DNA of 64,000 bases, taken from NCBI RefSeq assembly GCF_011038975.1, contig NZ_JAAKEC010000001.1:1-64000 (forward strand), in the 5' to 3' direction. The notes under the pieces are model-generated. The model had not been told where the DNA came from, ran no database searches, and saw nothing but the letters and a program-made list of their open reading frames with translations. This stretch comes from Adlercreutzia sp. ZJ176 (GTDB taxonomy: Bacteria > Actinomycetota > Coriobacteriia > Coriobacteriales > Eggerthellaceae). A program made the position numbers and the translations under genes. Position 1 is the stretch's first letter, and each line of letters starts with the position of its first letter. Positions 15,202 to 23,637 of this stretch are shown here, piece after piece.

Positions 15202-16785
15202 TCAGCAAAGACGCAACAGCCCGTATTCGATGGACTCGACCAGCGCGTTCCATGACGCCTCGATCACGTTCTCCGACACGCCTACGGTTCCGTAGCTCCC
15301 GCGGCCGTCGGCTGTTGTGATGGTAACACGAGTGATGGCGCCCGTGCCTTGGCTTTCGTCGAGCAGGCGCACCTTGTAGTCCACGAGCTCCATGTTGCTC
15401 ACCTCAGGGTAGCACTCGCTGATGGCCATGCGCAGCGCGTTGTCGAGCGCGCCGACCGGGCCGACGCCCTCGCCCGTGGCCACGATGCGCTTGTCCCCCA
15501 CGTGGATCTTCACGGTGGCCTCCGAGGTGGCGTCCTTCGCGAGCGCGCCGGTGTCCTCGCGGTCGTCGATGATCACGCGGAGGCTCTCGAGCGCGAACGC
15601 CGGCTGGTACGTGCCCAGGTGCCGGCGCAGCAGGAGCGCGAGCGAGCCGTCGGCCACCTCGTAGGTGTAGCCGCGCGCCTCGCGCTCCTTGATGTCGTCG
15701 AGGATGGCCTGCACGTCGACGCCCGCGTCGATCAGGTCGATGCCGAGCATGACCGCCTTCTGCACGAGCGACGCCTTGCCCGCCAGCTCGCTCACGAGCA
15801 TGCGCGCGCCGTTGCCCACGGCCTCGGGGCGCTCGTGCTCGTACGCCTCGGGGAAGCGCGCGATGGCGCTGGCGTGCAGGCCGCCCTTGTGGGCGAACGC
15901 CGACGTGCCCGTGTAGGGGTGGTGCGCGGGCACCGACACGTTGCACAGCTCGGCCACGTACTGCGCCAGGCTCGTGAGGTTGCGCAGGTTGCCCGCGCCC
16001 ACGCAGGTGACGCCGCACTTGAGCTCGAGGTTCGCGATCACCGTGAGCAGGTCGGTGTTGCCCACGCGCTCGCCGATGCCGTTCACGGTGCCCTGCACCG
16101 TTGACGCGCCGGCGCGCACGGCCGCGAGCGTGTTGGCCACCGCGCAGCCCGAGTCGTTGTGGCAGTGGATGCCGAACGCCTGGCCGGGGAAGGCGGCGAC
16201 CACCTCGGAGACGACGCGCTCGACGTCGAAGGGAAGCGCGCCGCCGTTCGTCTCGCACAGGTCGATCGAGTCGGCGCCGGCCTCGTGTGCCGCGCGCAGG
16301 CACGCCAACGCGTAGTCAGCGTTGGCCGCGTAGCCGTCGAAGAAGTGCTCGGCGTCGAACACCACGCGCCGGCCCGCCGCCTTCAGATGCGCCACCGAGT
16401 CGGCGATCATGCGCAGGTTCTCCTCGAGCGTGGTCTGCAGCGCGCGCGTGACCTGGGCATCCCACGTCTTGCCCACGATGGTGACCACCGGGGCGCCACA
16501 CGCCAGCAGGTCGGCCAGCCCCTGGTCCTCGACGGCGGGCACGCCCTTCTTGCACGTGCTGCCGAACGCCGCGATCTTCGCGTGCGCAAGCGGCATGGTG
16601 CGCACGGCCTCGAAGAAAGCGATGTCCTTGGGGTTGGAGGCGGGGAAGCCGCCTTCGACGTAGTCGATGCCGAACGCGTCGAGCCGGCGCACGATGCGCA
16701 GCTTGTCCTCGAGCGACAGCGTGATGCCCTCGCACTGCTCGCCGTCGCGCAGCGTGGAATCGTAAGTGTAGACGCGCTTGTCCAC
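15202..16785 (-). CDS. cimA: (R)-citramalate synthase
   Basis: It condenses pyruvate with acetyl-CoA to citramalate, the threonine-independent route to 2-oxobutyrate for isoleucine. DSTLRDGEQ lies at residues 9-17, the metal-binding HCHND near 212, and a C-terminal LeuA allosteric domain at about 400-527 ([28 protein letters not shown]). The GTG start at 16785 has GGGGAGG at six-base spacing; 48 upstream in-frame residues are basic and non-homologous. Length (527) matches the CimA branch of the isopropylmalate synthase family rather than LeuA or NifV. Confidence 0.92.
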   Translation of the reverse strand: MDKRVYTYDSTLRDGEQCEGITLSLEDKLRIVRRLDAFGIDYVEGGFPASNPKDIAFFEAVRTMPLAHAKIAAFGSTCKKGVPAVEDQGLADLLACGAPVVTIVGKTWDAQVTRALQTTLEENLRMIADSVAHLKAAGRRVVFDAEHFFDGYAANADYALACLRAAHEAGADSIDLCETNGGALPFDVERVVSEVVAAFPGQAFGIHCHNDSGCAVANTLAAVRAGASTVQGTVNGIGERVGNTDLLTVIANLELKCGVTCVGAGNLRNLTSLAQYVAELCNVSVPAHHPYTGTSAFAHKGGLHASAIARFPEAYEHERPEAVGNGARMLVSELAGKASLVQKAVMLGIDLIDAGVDVQAILDDIKEREARGYTYEVADGSLALLLRRHLGTYQPAFALESLRVIIDDREDTGALAKDATSEATVKIHVGDKRIVATGEGVGPVGALDNALRMAISECYPEVSNMELVDYKVRLLDESQGTGAITRVTITTADGRGSYGTVGVSENVIEASWNALVESIEYGLLRLC

Positions 16786-17131
16786 GGTACCTCCCCTTCG
16801 CGTCGGGGGCGCGTTGCGCACGAGCCTGCTTGAGCCCGCGTGCGCGCGCAAGCCGCGTTGCACGCGCGGGCCGTGCTGCACGCGAGTGCGCGATGAGTTG
16901 CGCTCGCGAATGCACGCCACGTTGCGCACGAACCTGCGAGCCGCGCCCCGTTTTGGATCAGATCATCTTACCGCAAACGGGACGGAGCGGCGGGAGGATC
17001 GAAAAGAGGGCGGCGAAGAGAAGGGAGTGGGACGACGGGGCGCAGGGCGGAGCGGACAGGACGGGGTGGGCGGGGCACGGGCAGGTGGGCGGGGCGGGGT
17101 CGGAACGGGCGGGCGTCACACACTTGGGACC

Positions 17132-17174
17132 AGATCCTTCGGCTACGCGCTTCGCGCTTCGCTCAGGATGACAC
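17132..17174 (+). repeat. dispersed AGATCCTTCG...CAGGATGACAC repeat, copy A
   Basis: It begins AGATCCTTCGGCTACGCG and ends CTTCGCTCAGGATGACAC, with a self-complementary GCGC-rich middle. Related copies are at 17306-17352, 36962-37001 and 37038-37088. This intergenic sequence type recurs in many bacterial genomes. Confidence 0.7.
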
Positions 17175-17305
17175 GGGATGAGACGGCACGCTTGCCAGGT
17201 TGGCCGAGGGCGCGACACCTGCCGCGCTAGCCGAGGGCATGAGGCTTCCGCGACGGCCGAGGGCATGACGCCCTCCGTGCTGGCTGGCGTCCTGCGCTTA
17301 GGACC

Positions 17306-17352
17306 GAATCCTCCAGCTACGCGCCCTGCGGGCGCTTCGCTCAGGATGACAC
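17306..17352 (+). repeat. dispersed AGGATGACAC repeat, copy B
   Basis: GAATCCTCCAGCTACGCGCC...CTTCGCTCAGGATGACAC; the middle CGCCCTGCGGGCG is a small hairpin shared exactly with the copy at 37038-37088. Confidence 0.7.
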
Positions 17353-17574
17353 AAGGCAGTCGCTGACACGAGGTGGTCGCGAGATGGCCCCGTCGGCCAG
17401 GGACGTGGCAAAAGGGCTTTCGCCGACGCGCCAGTTGTGCCACAATCATGCTCTAAAGCATCATGCCGCACGCCACGCCCGGTCAGCAGGAACAAGACGC
17501 CCCACCGACAGGGGCGCCGCTCCCGGCCGACGAGGACGCGACGCGCGGAACCCAAGCACGCAAGGAGCGTTCCC

Positions 17575-19878
17575 ATGCTCAACTTCTTCCGCAAGAAAGA
17601 CTCTCGCAACTCCGGAAACGGACCCGCGTCCGACGCTGCCTCCGGAGGCGCTGCCACCTCCGGAGGCGCCTCTGCATCCGACGCCTCTGGCGGCACCGCC
17701 ACGCCCTACGATGCCCCCGCGCCCTACGCCGCCGGCAGCACCGCCACGTCTGGCGCCAGCGTGCCCGGCAACAACTCCCCCATTCCCTACGGCACCTCCG
17801 GCGGCTCCTCCACGCCCCACAACGCCGCCGCGCCTTACGCCAACTCCGGCAACACCTCCGCGCCCGCTGGCAGCGCCTTCGAGCCCGACGACACCGCCCC
17901 CGTGCCTGAAGCGCGGCGGACCCCTCAGGAAGTACTCGCCACGTTCAAGGAAGCCCCTTTGCCCGACGCCATCGACGGGCTGCTGTTCCGCGTGTCGATG
18001 GCCGCGCCGGGCGAAGTCGACGTCACCTCGTTCGAGCGCTACGCCGCGCGCCTGCTCACCGAGGCCGGCGCGGCCAACCTGCGCGCCATCGCCGTCGAGC
18101 ACCCGCTTGAGCTGCGACACCTCTCGCTCACGGGACTCTACTGGATCAGCTTCGACGCCAGCTCCATGGAGCCTGAGCAGCGCGCCTGCGTGCTGCGGGT
18201 GGAGTCGGCCCTGAACCGCCTCATCCTCGTCAGGCAGACCATGCGGGCGGAGGCCCGCACGCCTTACCATCCCGAGGAGGTCTACGCGCAATGGGACTGG
18301 CAGAACATCCGCTCCATCACGCGCTACGCCGAGAGGCGCCTGGAGGGGGCCGAGAAGGAGAACGAGCTGCTCACCATAAGCGGCGCGACGGGCGTGCGCG
18401 GCGGCAACTGGGACGTGTGCACGCGCTTCGCCCACGCCTGTGAGACGCTCATACTGCCCTACCGTCTCGAGTACCGCTTCGACGTCGACGTGGCATCGGG
18501 CACGGTGGTGGCCGACGTCACGCTCCCCTGCCCTGACCAGATGCCGCGCTCGCAGTGGGTGGAGGACGCGTTCGCGTGGCAGGACCGCACGAGCCAGCAG
18601 CCCGCCGCCGCGGCCGCCTACGCGCTGCGCCTGGCGGCGCTCATCGCCGCGGCCGCCTTCGGCTCGAGCGTGGGCATCACGCGCGCGCTCGTCAACGGGC
18701 ACGAGGGAAGCCTGGACAGCGAGACGGTCCTCTCGCTCGAGTTCGACCGCATGACCTTCGTGATGGGCGTCATGCCTTCCATCAAGGAGGGCGCCACGGC
18801 CGCAGCCGGCACCGAGTACGACCCTGCCACGCTGTTCGGCCTGCTCAAGCCCACAAGGTTCGCCGTATCGCCCGACGCGTCCGGGCACAACCTCCCCGTT
18901 GAGCCCCTTGCCGCGAACCTCCCCGAGCGCCACATCCCCCTCGCCGAGGACACGCGCGTGCTGCCGCCTGAGCTGGCCGAGCTGCTGCACGCCGACCGCG
19001 CGTGCGACCTCGACGTGATGAGCGAGCAGGACCTCGCCATGCGCGAGCGCTTCGAGGCCGCCATGGACGACCGCGACGACTCCCCGCTTCTGGCCACCGC
19101 GCAGCTCGAGGACATCGCGCAGAAGGGCGACGAACTCACTGAGGCGAACCTCGCCGCCCTGCGCGAGGCGAACCCCGAGGCCGCCGCAGCCGGCAAGGTG
19201 GCGCCGCTGTACTGCGAGGGCCTGTTCGCGCGCTACCTCGTGGGACTCGACGCCGAACCGGGCATGCGCTACGCCCGCGCCTCCGACATGGCGCACGCGG
19301 CCCGCGCGGCGCTCTCGCACCTCTACACCGGCATGGGCGACACGGACGGCGGCATCGCGCAGGCGAAGGCGTGCCTCGAGATGGCGCCGTCGGGCCCGTC
19401 GGCCTACCAGGACCTCATCACCGCCTACGTGGAGGCCGACCGCTACGACCTCGTGATCGACGTGGCAAAGCAGGCGCTGCGCTACGCCGTGATCGACGAC
19501 GGCATATTCTACCTGTACTACCGGCTGGCCTACGCGTTCTGGCAGACGGGCCGGCGCGAGGAGGCCGCGGCGTGCTACAGCCGCGTGCCGCGCGCGTCGA
19601 GCATGGGCGAGCCCGCCGCGCGCGAGCTGTCCGACCTGCTGGGCGAGATGGGCGACCGTGACCCGGTGGACGGCTCCGAGGCGGCATCCGTCCTGCGCGC
19701 CGCGGGCGTCCCGCTCGCGCCGACCGACGAGGCCGTCGAGCTGATGGCGAAGGCCATGGTGGGCCTGTGCGACGCCGGCCTGCCGCTCGCCGCCTCCCCC
19801 ATGGCGAGGGTCATCGGGCACATCAAGCGCAACGACATCATTAGCTCCGTGGCCTCGTCCCTGAAGGAAGGGGCATAG
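17575..19878 (+). CDS. large TPR-containing protein of unknown function
   Basis: This 767-residue protein has no signal peptide. Residues 1-7 (MLNFFRK) lead into a disordered Ser/Gly/Ala/Thr/Pro-rich region (about 10-105). A globular region follows, and near 590-690 there are tetratricopeptide-like helices (GIAQAKACLEMAPSGPSAYQDLITAYVEADRYDL, then YYRLAYAFWQTGRREEAAACYSRV). TPRs mediate protein-protein contacts; I cannot assign a role. The ATG at 17575 has AAGGAG seven bases upstream; an upstream in-frame start at 17437 adds only basic non-homologous residues. A repeat cluster follows the gene. Confidence 0.75.
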   Translation: MLNFFRKKDSRNSGNGPASDAASGGAATSGGASASDASGGTATPYDAPAPYAAGSTATSGASVPGNNSPIPYGTSGGSSTPHNAAAPYANSGNTSAPAGSAFEPDDTAPVPEARRTPQEVLATFKEAPLPDAIDGLLFRVSMAAPGEVDVTSFERYAARLLTEAGAANLRAIAVEHPLELRHLSLTGLYWISFDASSMEPEQRACVLRVESALNRLILVRQTMRAEARTPYHPEEVYAQWDWQNIRSITRYAERRLEGAEKENELLTISGATGVRGGNWDVCTRFAHACETLILPYRLEYRFDVDVASGTVVADVTLPCPDQMPRSQWVEDAFAWQDRTSQQPAAAAAYALRLAALIAAAAFGSSVGITRALVNGHEGSLDSETVLSLEFDRMTFVMGVMPSIKEGATAAAGTEYDPATLFGLLKPTRFAVSPDASGHNLPVEPLAANLPERHIPLAEDTRVLPPELAELLHADRACDLDVMSEQDLAMRERFEAAMDDRDDSPLLATAQLEDIAQKGDELTEANLAALREANPEAAAAGKVAPLYCEGLFARYLVGLDAEPGMRYARASDMAHAARAALSHLYTGMGDTDGGIAQAKACLEMAPSGPSAYQDLITAYVEADRYDLVIDVAKQALRYAVIDDGIFYLYYRLAYAFWQTGRREEAAACYSRVPRASSMGEPAARELSDLLGEMGDRDPVDGSEAASVLRAAGVPLAPTDEAVELMAKAMVGLCDAGLPLAASPMARVIGHIKRNDIISSVASSLKEGA

Positions 19879-19951
19879 GGGCACGGGAAAGCAGCGCAGC
19901 CGGCGCGGCGAGAGGCTTCCCTTCGCCGCGCCGCTGCGGACACCGATCGGA

Positions 19952-20143
19952 CACCGACAACGGCCCTTTTGCATCCACCTCCTCGGGAAAGGTGGATGAA
20001 ACAAAGCCGTTGTCGGTGGTTTGCACAAGCGAAATCGCCGACAACGCAGCTTTTGCATCCACTTTTGCCCAAAAACAACCGATAACGGCGCCTTTTCATC
20101 CAGAATTCCCCTGAGGTGGATGGAAAAGGGCCGTTATCGGTGT
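19952..20143. repeat. cluster of palindromic BIME-like repeats
   Basis: Two hairpins share the same unit. In the first (19953-20017), ACCGACAACGGCCCTTTTGC pairs with its complement, with CATCCACCT/AGGTGGATG next to the loop. In the third (20077-20143), CCGATAACGGCGCCTTTTC pairs across the same ATCCA/TGGAT core. A half copy (20036-20063) lies between. The cluster fills the gap after the TPR gene and is convergent with the glutamine synthetase gene. Confidence 0.7.
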
Positions 20144-20276
20144 CTACCCAAATCGGCAGCTCCTGCGAACGCCTACCTGGATCGGCGGCTCCCGCAGGCG
20201 TCTGCCTGATTCAGGCGACTCGAAGAAACCCGCCTGGTTTGAGCAACCTGCAAGCACCCGTCCGAACCGCCGGCTC

Positions 20277-22367
20277 CTACGCGTAGAACAGGATCTCGTT
20301 GTAGGTGGGCACGGGCCAGAACTCGCGCTCCACGATGATCTCCATGTTGTCCACGGCGGCGCGCAGGTCGTCCATCACGGGGATGATCTCGTGCGCGTTC
20401 ATGTTCGCGCGCTCCTGCTGGTCGGCGACCTCGAGCGACGCGTAGTGCAGCTCGTGCAGCTTGTTGAGGTGCCTGCTGATCTCGGCCGAGCCCTCGACGA
20501 GCGCGCGCAGCTTCGCCTCCTGGCTCGACAGGTCGGCGTCGGGCATCGCCGCGCGCACCTCGGTGATGTGGCGCGCCACCTCGGCGGCGAACTTGTTGAC
20601 GGCCGGCAGGTAGTCGCGGCGGGTCAGGCGCTTCATCGTGCGGATCTCGATGTTCATCACCTTGTTGTACTTCTCGAGCTTCACCTCGTAGCGGCTGCGC
20701 ACCTCGGTCTCGGAGAGGATGCCGAACTCGCCGAACAGGTCGATCGACTTCTGGCTCACGAGGCACGGCAGCGCGTCGGCCGTGGTGCGGTTGTTCGCCA
20801 AGCCGCGGCGCTCTGCTTCGATCGGCCACTCCTCGGAGTAGCCGTCGCCGTTGAAGATGATGCGCTGGTGGTCGCGCAGCGTCTGCTTGATGTAGTCGAT
20901 GGCGGCCGCCTCGAGCTCGTCGCCCGACTTGCCCTCCATGACGTCGGCAAACTCCTTGAGCGACTTCGCCATGGCGGCGTTCAGCACCATGTTGCAGTCG
21001 GAGAGGTTCTGCGTCGAGCCGGGCATGCGGAACTCGAACTTGTTGCCCGTGAAGGCGAAGGGGCTCGTGCGGTTGCGGTCGGTGTTGTCCTTGAGGAAGT
21101 TCGGCAGCACGTCGACGCCGAGGTCCATGGCCACGCGCTCGGCCGAGGTGTAGTCGTGCTCGTCGATGAGCGCGTCCACCACGGCGCCCAGCTCGTCGCC
21201 GAGGAACATGGACACGATGGCCGGCGGCGCCTCGTTCGCGCCGAGGCGGTGGTCGTTGCCCGCGCTCGCGGCCGACATGCGCAGAAGCTCCTGGTACTCG
21301 TCGACGGCCTGGATGACGCAGGTCAGAAAGACCAGGAAGCGCAGGTTCTCGATGGGGTTCTCACCCGGGTCGAGCAGGTTCTTCTTGCCTGCCGAGATGG
21401 ACCAGTTGTTGTGCTTGCCGGACCCGTTGATGTTCTCGAACGGCTTCTCGTGCTGCAGGCACACCAGGCCGTAGTGGCTGGCCAGAAGGCGCATCTTCTC
21501 CATGGTGAGCAGGTTCTCGTCAATGGCGCGGTTCGTGTTGGCGAAGATGGGCGCCAGCTCGTGCTGCGCGGGGGCCACCTCGTTGTGCTTCGTCTTCGCC
21601 GGCACGCCGAGCTTCCACAGCTCGTCGTCAAGCTCCTTCATGAACTCGTTGACCGTGGGGCGGATGGCGCCGAAGTAGTGCTCCTCGAGCTCCTGGCCCT
21701 TGCACGGCGGGTAGCCGAAGAGCGTGCGGCCGGTGAGCACCAGATCGAGGCGGTTCTCGTAGTCCTTCTCGGAGATCAGGAAGTACTCCTGCTCGGCGCC
21801 GAGCGTGGTGGTCACGCGCGCCGGATGCTCGCCGAACAGCGCCAGCACGCGCTTGGCCTGCTCCTCGAGGGCCTTCATGGAGCGCAAAAGCGGCGTCTTC
21901 TTGTCGAGCGCCTCGCCGGTGTAGGAGCAGAACGCCGTGGGGATGCAGAGCACCTCGTCCTTGATGAACGCGTAGGACGTGGGGTCCCACGCCGTGTAGC
22001 CGCGGGCCTCGAAGGTGGCACGCAGGCCGCCCGAGGGGAACGAGGACGCGTCGGGCTCGCCCTGGATGAGCTCCTTGCCCGAGAAGCTCATGATGGCGCG
22101 GCCGTCTCCGCAGGGGTCGATGAAGCCGTCGTGCTTCTCGGACGTGATGCCCGTCAGCGGCTGGAACCAATGCGTGTAATGCGTGGCGCCCTTCTCGATG
22201 GCCCATTCTTTCATGGCGTGGGCGACGACGTTCGCGACCTCGATGTCAAGCGGCGCGCCGTCTCTGATCGTCCTCATGAGCTGCTTGTAGGTGGCCGATG
22301 GGAGGCGCTCCTGCATCGTGTGCTCGTTGAAGACCATTGAGCCGTAGATCTCTGATACCCTTGCCAT
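20277..22367 (-). CDS. glnN: glutamine synthetase type III
   Basis: It makes glutamine from glutamate, ammonia and ATP. The 696-residue length and motif set are those of GSIII, not [29 protein letters not shown], the histidine loop [10 protein letters not shown] and the long C-terminal helical domain. GSIII forms double hexamers in Bacteroides and in many gut anaerobes. The ATG at 22367 has GAGGAG ten bases upstream; the frame could extend eight codons to 22391, where no ribosome site precedes. It is monocistronic, and no GlnR-like site was recognised upstream. Confidence 0.93.
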   Translation of the reverse strand: MARVSEIYGSMVFNEHTMQERLPSATYKQLMRTIRDGAPLDIEVANVVAHAMKEWAIEKGATHYTHWFQPLTGITSEKHDGFIDPCGDGRAIMSFSGKELIQGEPDASSFPSGGLRATFEARGYTAWDPTSYAFIKDEVLCIPTAFCSYTGEALDKKTPLLRSMKALEEQAKRVLALFGEHPARVTTTLGAEQEYFLISEKDYENRLDLVLTGRTLFGYPPCKGQELEEHYFGAIRPTVNEFMKELDDELWKLGVPAKTKHNEVAPAQHELAPIFANTNRAIDENLLTMEKMRLLASHYGLVCLQHEKPFENINGSGKHNNWSISAGKKNLLDPGENPIENLRFLVFLTCVIQAVDEYQELLRMSAASAGNDHRLGANEAPPAIVSMFLGDELGAVVDALIDEHDYTSAERVAMDLGVDVLPNFLKDNTDRNRTSPFAFTGNKFEFRMPGSTQNLSDCNMVLNAAMAKSLKEFADVMEGKSGDELEAAAIDYIKQTLRDHQRIIFNGDGYSEEWPIEAERRGLANNRTTADALPCLVSQKSIDLFGEFGILSETEVRSRYEVKLEKYNKVMNIEIRTMKRLTRRDYLPAVNKFAAEVARHITEVRAAMPDADLSSQEAKLRALVEGSAEISRHLNKLHELHYASLEVADQQERANMNAHEIIPVMDDLRAAVDNMEIIVEREFWPVPTYNEILFYA

Positions 22368-22557
22368 AAAAGTGTCGCTCCTCACTTGCATTCAAGCGGA
22401 TGTCTCATGCACGGCGCCGACCTCGAAAAACATCGACGACGCATGGAGATACGATACCATGCCCGCGCCGAAAAACCCTCGGTAACTTACCCTCATCAAA
22501 CTACTGGCCGAATGTTTCGGGAAGTTTTCGGTCGGGAGAACCGTATGTAACGAAAAG

Positions 22558-22650
22558 CGGGGGCGGGGGCGGGGGCGGGGGCGGGGTGCGGAGCGAGAGG
22601 TGCGGGCGGGCGGGCGAGGTGCGGGCGGGCGAGGTGCGGGCGGGCGTGAG
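22558..22650. repeat. GGGGGC and GAGGTGCGGGCGGGC tandem repeats
   Basis: Four units of GGGGGC are followed by three units of a 15-17-base repeat. They lie in the 447-base gap between divergent glutamine synthetase and the toxin-antitoxin genes. The G-runs could form a quadruplex. The rest of the gap shows only the antitoxin promoter. Confidence 0.6.
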
Positions 22651-22771
22651 CAGGACACGGGCGGAAGACGAGAGCGCGAAAGTGGAGTGCAGGCAGGCTG
22701 GCAAGCGAGAGCAGGCTGGCACGCGAATAGAGATCGAAGGGTCACCTCTGGCGAAGCCGAAGCAGGCTCCC

Positions 22772-22793
22772 TATACTGTATTACATGTAATAC
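22772..22793 (+). promoter_or_regulatory. toxin-antitoxin promoter with palindromic operator
   Basis: TATACT (22772-22777) is a plausible -10, followed at once by the perfect 16-bp palindrome GTATTACATGTAATAC (22778-22793). It lies about 20 bases before the antitoxin ATG, overlapping the expected transcription start. Autorepression by the antitoxin is the usual logic of such modules. Confidence 0.6.
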
Positions 22794-22814
22794 CATCCTG
22801 CTGGAGGAGGCATT

Positions 22815-23099
22815 ATGGAGTCAGTGCTCACCGTTCGCCTCGACGCGGAGACGAAGGAGCGCGGCGCGCGCGTCATAAGGCGCTACGGCCTCACCCCCTC
22901 GCAGTCGGTCAGGGAGCTCTTCGCGTACGCCGTCCGAAACGACGCCCTCCCCTTCGAGAGCGCGCAGAAGCCCTCGCGCGAGGAAGTCGCCCGGCGCATC
23001 GCCGCATTCGACGCATGCCACACGAAAGAGCCGCTTGCCCTTTCCGACGAGGAACTTCGCAACCTGCGGCTGAGGGAGCGCTATGGACTTGATGGTTGA
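22815..23099 (+). CDS. RelB/DinJ-type antitoxin
   Basis: This 94-residue protein has an N-terminal ribbon-helix-helix segment (VLTVRLDAETKERGARVIRRYGLTPSQSVRELF, about 4-37) that should bind the palindrome upstream as a dimer. The C-terminal charged half would wrap the toxin. It has an excellent GGAGGAGG ribosome site. It overlaps the PIN toxin gene by 17 bases, so translation is coupled. Confidence 0.8.
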   Translation: MESVLTVRLDAETKERGARVIRRYGLTPSQSVRELFAYAVRNDALPFESAQKPSREEVARRIAAFDACHTKEPLALSDEELRNLRLRERYGLDG

Positions 23100-23526
23100 C
23101 GTCAACGTCGTCCTCGACCACATCGGGAGGCGCGAACCGTTCTACGAGCTCTCGCGCCGCGTATGCCTACTCGGCATAACGGGCGAGGCGAGGACGGACA
23201 TCTCGGCCAACATGGCAACCGACATCTACTACCTGCTGCGCAAGGACTACGGCAGCACCGAGGCGCAGCGCATGATCGAGGAGGACCTGTCGTTCCTGCA
23301 GATCGTGGGAATCACGTCCGAAGACGTGAAGGAGGCTCTCGCGCAGAAGTGGAGCAACTTCGAAGACTGCCTCGTCGCGCGCTGCGCCAGCAAGGTCGGC
23401 GCCGACTACATCGTCACGCGCAACGTGAAGGACTTCGCCCGCTCCTCCATAAGGGCCCTCACGCCTGAGCAGCTCTTCGCCGAGCTTGAGGCCCGCGGAA
23501 TCATATACGAGGAAGTCCCCTGGTAG
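23083..23526 (+). CDS. PIN-domain toxin
   Basis: This 147-residue PIN-fold ribonuclease is the expected partner of the preceding antitoxin. The acidic catalytic residues are visible: MVDVNVVLDH at the start (Asp2 and Asp6 region), NFEDCLVARCA near 112, and YIVTRNVKDF near 130, where the family usually has TxDxxF but here Asn replaces Asp. RelB-like antitoxin with PIN toxin is a less usual pairing than RelBE or VapBC. Confidence 0.8.
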   Translation: MDLMVDVNVVLDHIGRREPFYELSRRVCLLGITGEARTDISANMATDIYYLLRKDYGSTEAQRMIEEDLSFLQIVGITSEDVKEALAQKWSNFEDCLVARCASKVGADYIVTRNVKDFARSSIRALTPEQLFAELEARGIIYEEVPW

Positions 23527-23576
23527 CAAGCGCGCGTTGGCGCGCAGGAACGCATGTGCTCCTACGCAAAAGAAAC

Positions 23577-23605
23577 GGCCCGCCCAGCATGCTGGACGGG
23601 CCTCT
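23577..23605. terminator. terminator between the PIN toxin and the surface-protein gene
   Basis: GGCCCGCCCAGC pairs with GCTGGACGGGCC (one G-U) across AT, followed by TCTC on plus and GTTTCTTTTG on minus. A copy of the same sequence is at 27196-27222. Confidence 0.75.
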
Positions 23606-23637
23606 CGAAGGGGTCTCTTTGCTTTTCGGCGCAGATC

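Larger units (their letters stand above)
16786..17574. other. 789-base gap holding two copies of a dispersed repeat
   Basis: The gap separates cimA and the TPR gene, which are transcribed away from each other. Two same-orientation copies of the AGGATGACAC repeat lie at 17132-17174 and 17306-17352. The remainder (16800-17120) is GC-rich with purine runs. Promoters of both genes must be here but none stands out. Frames through the repeats give HPERSAKR-type peptides that are artefacts. Confidence 0.45.

Noticed and set aside
16958-17449. A 163-codon minus-strand frame between cimA and the TPR gene
   Set aside because: Its HPERSAKR-like peptides are translated dispersed repeats, a common annotation artefact.
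17461-20058. An 865-codon minus-strand frame opposite the TPR gene
   Set aside because: Third-position G/C in the sense gene keeps the antisense frame open; the product has no recognisable domain and no ribosome site.
19952-20143. Possible CRISPR array
   Set aside because: The units are palindromic with internal symmetry and no unique spacers of constant length, and no cas genes are near.
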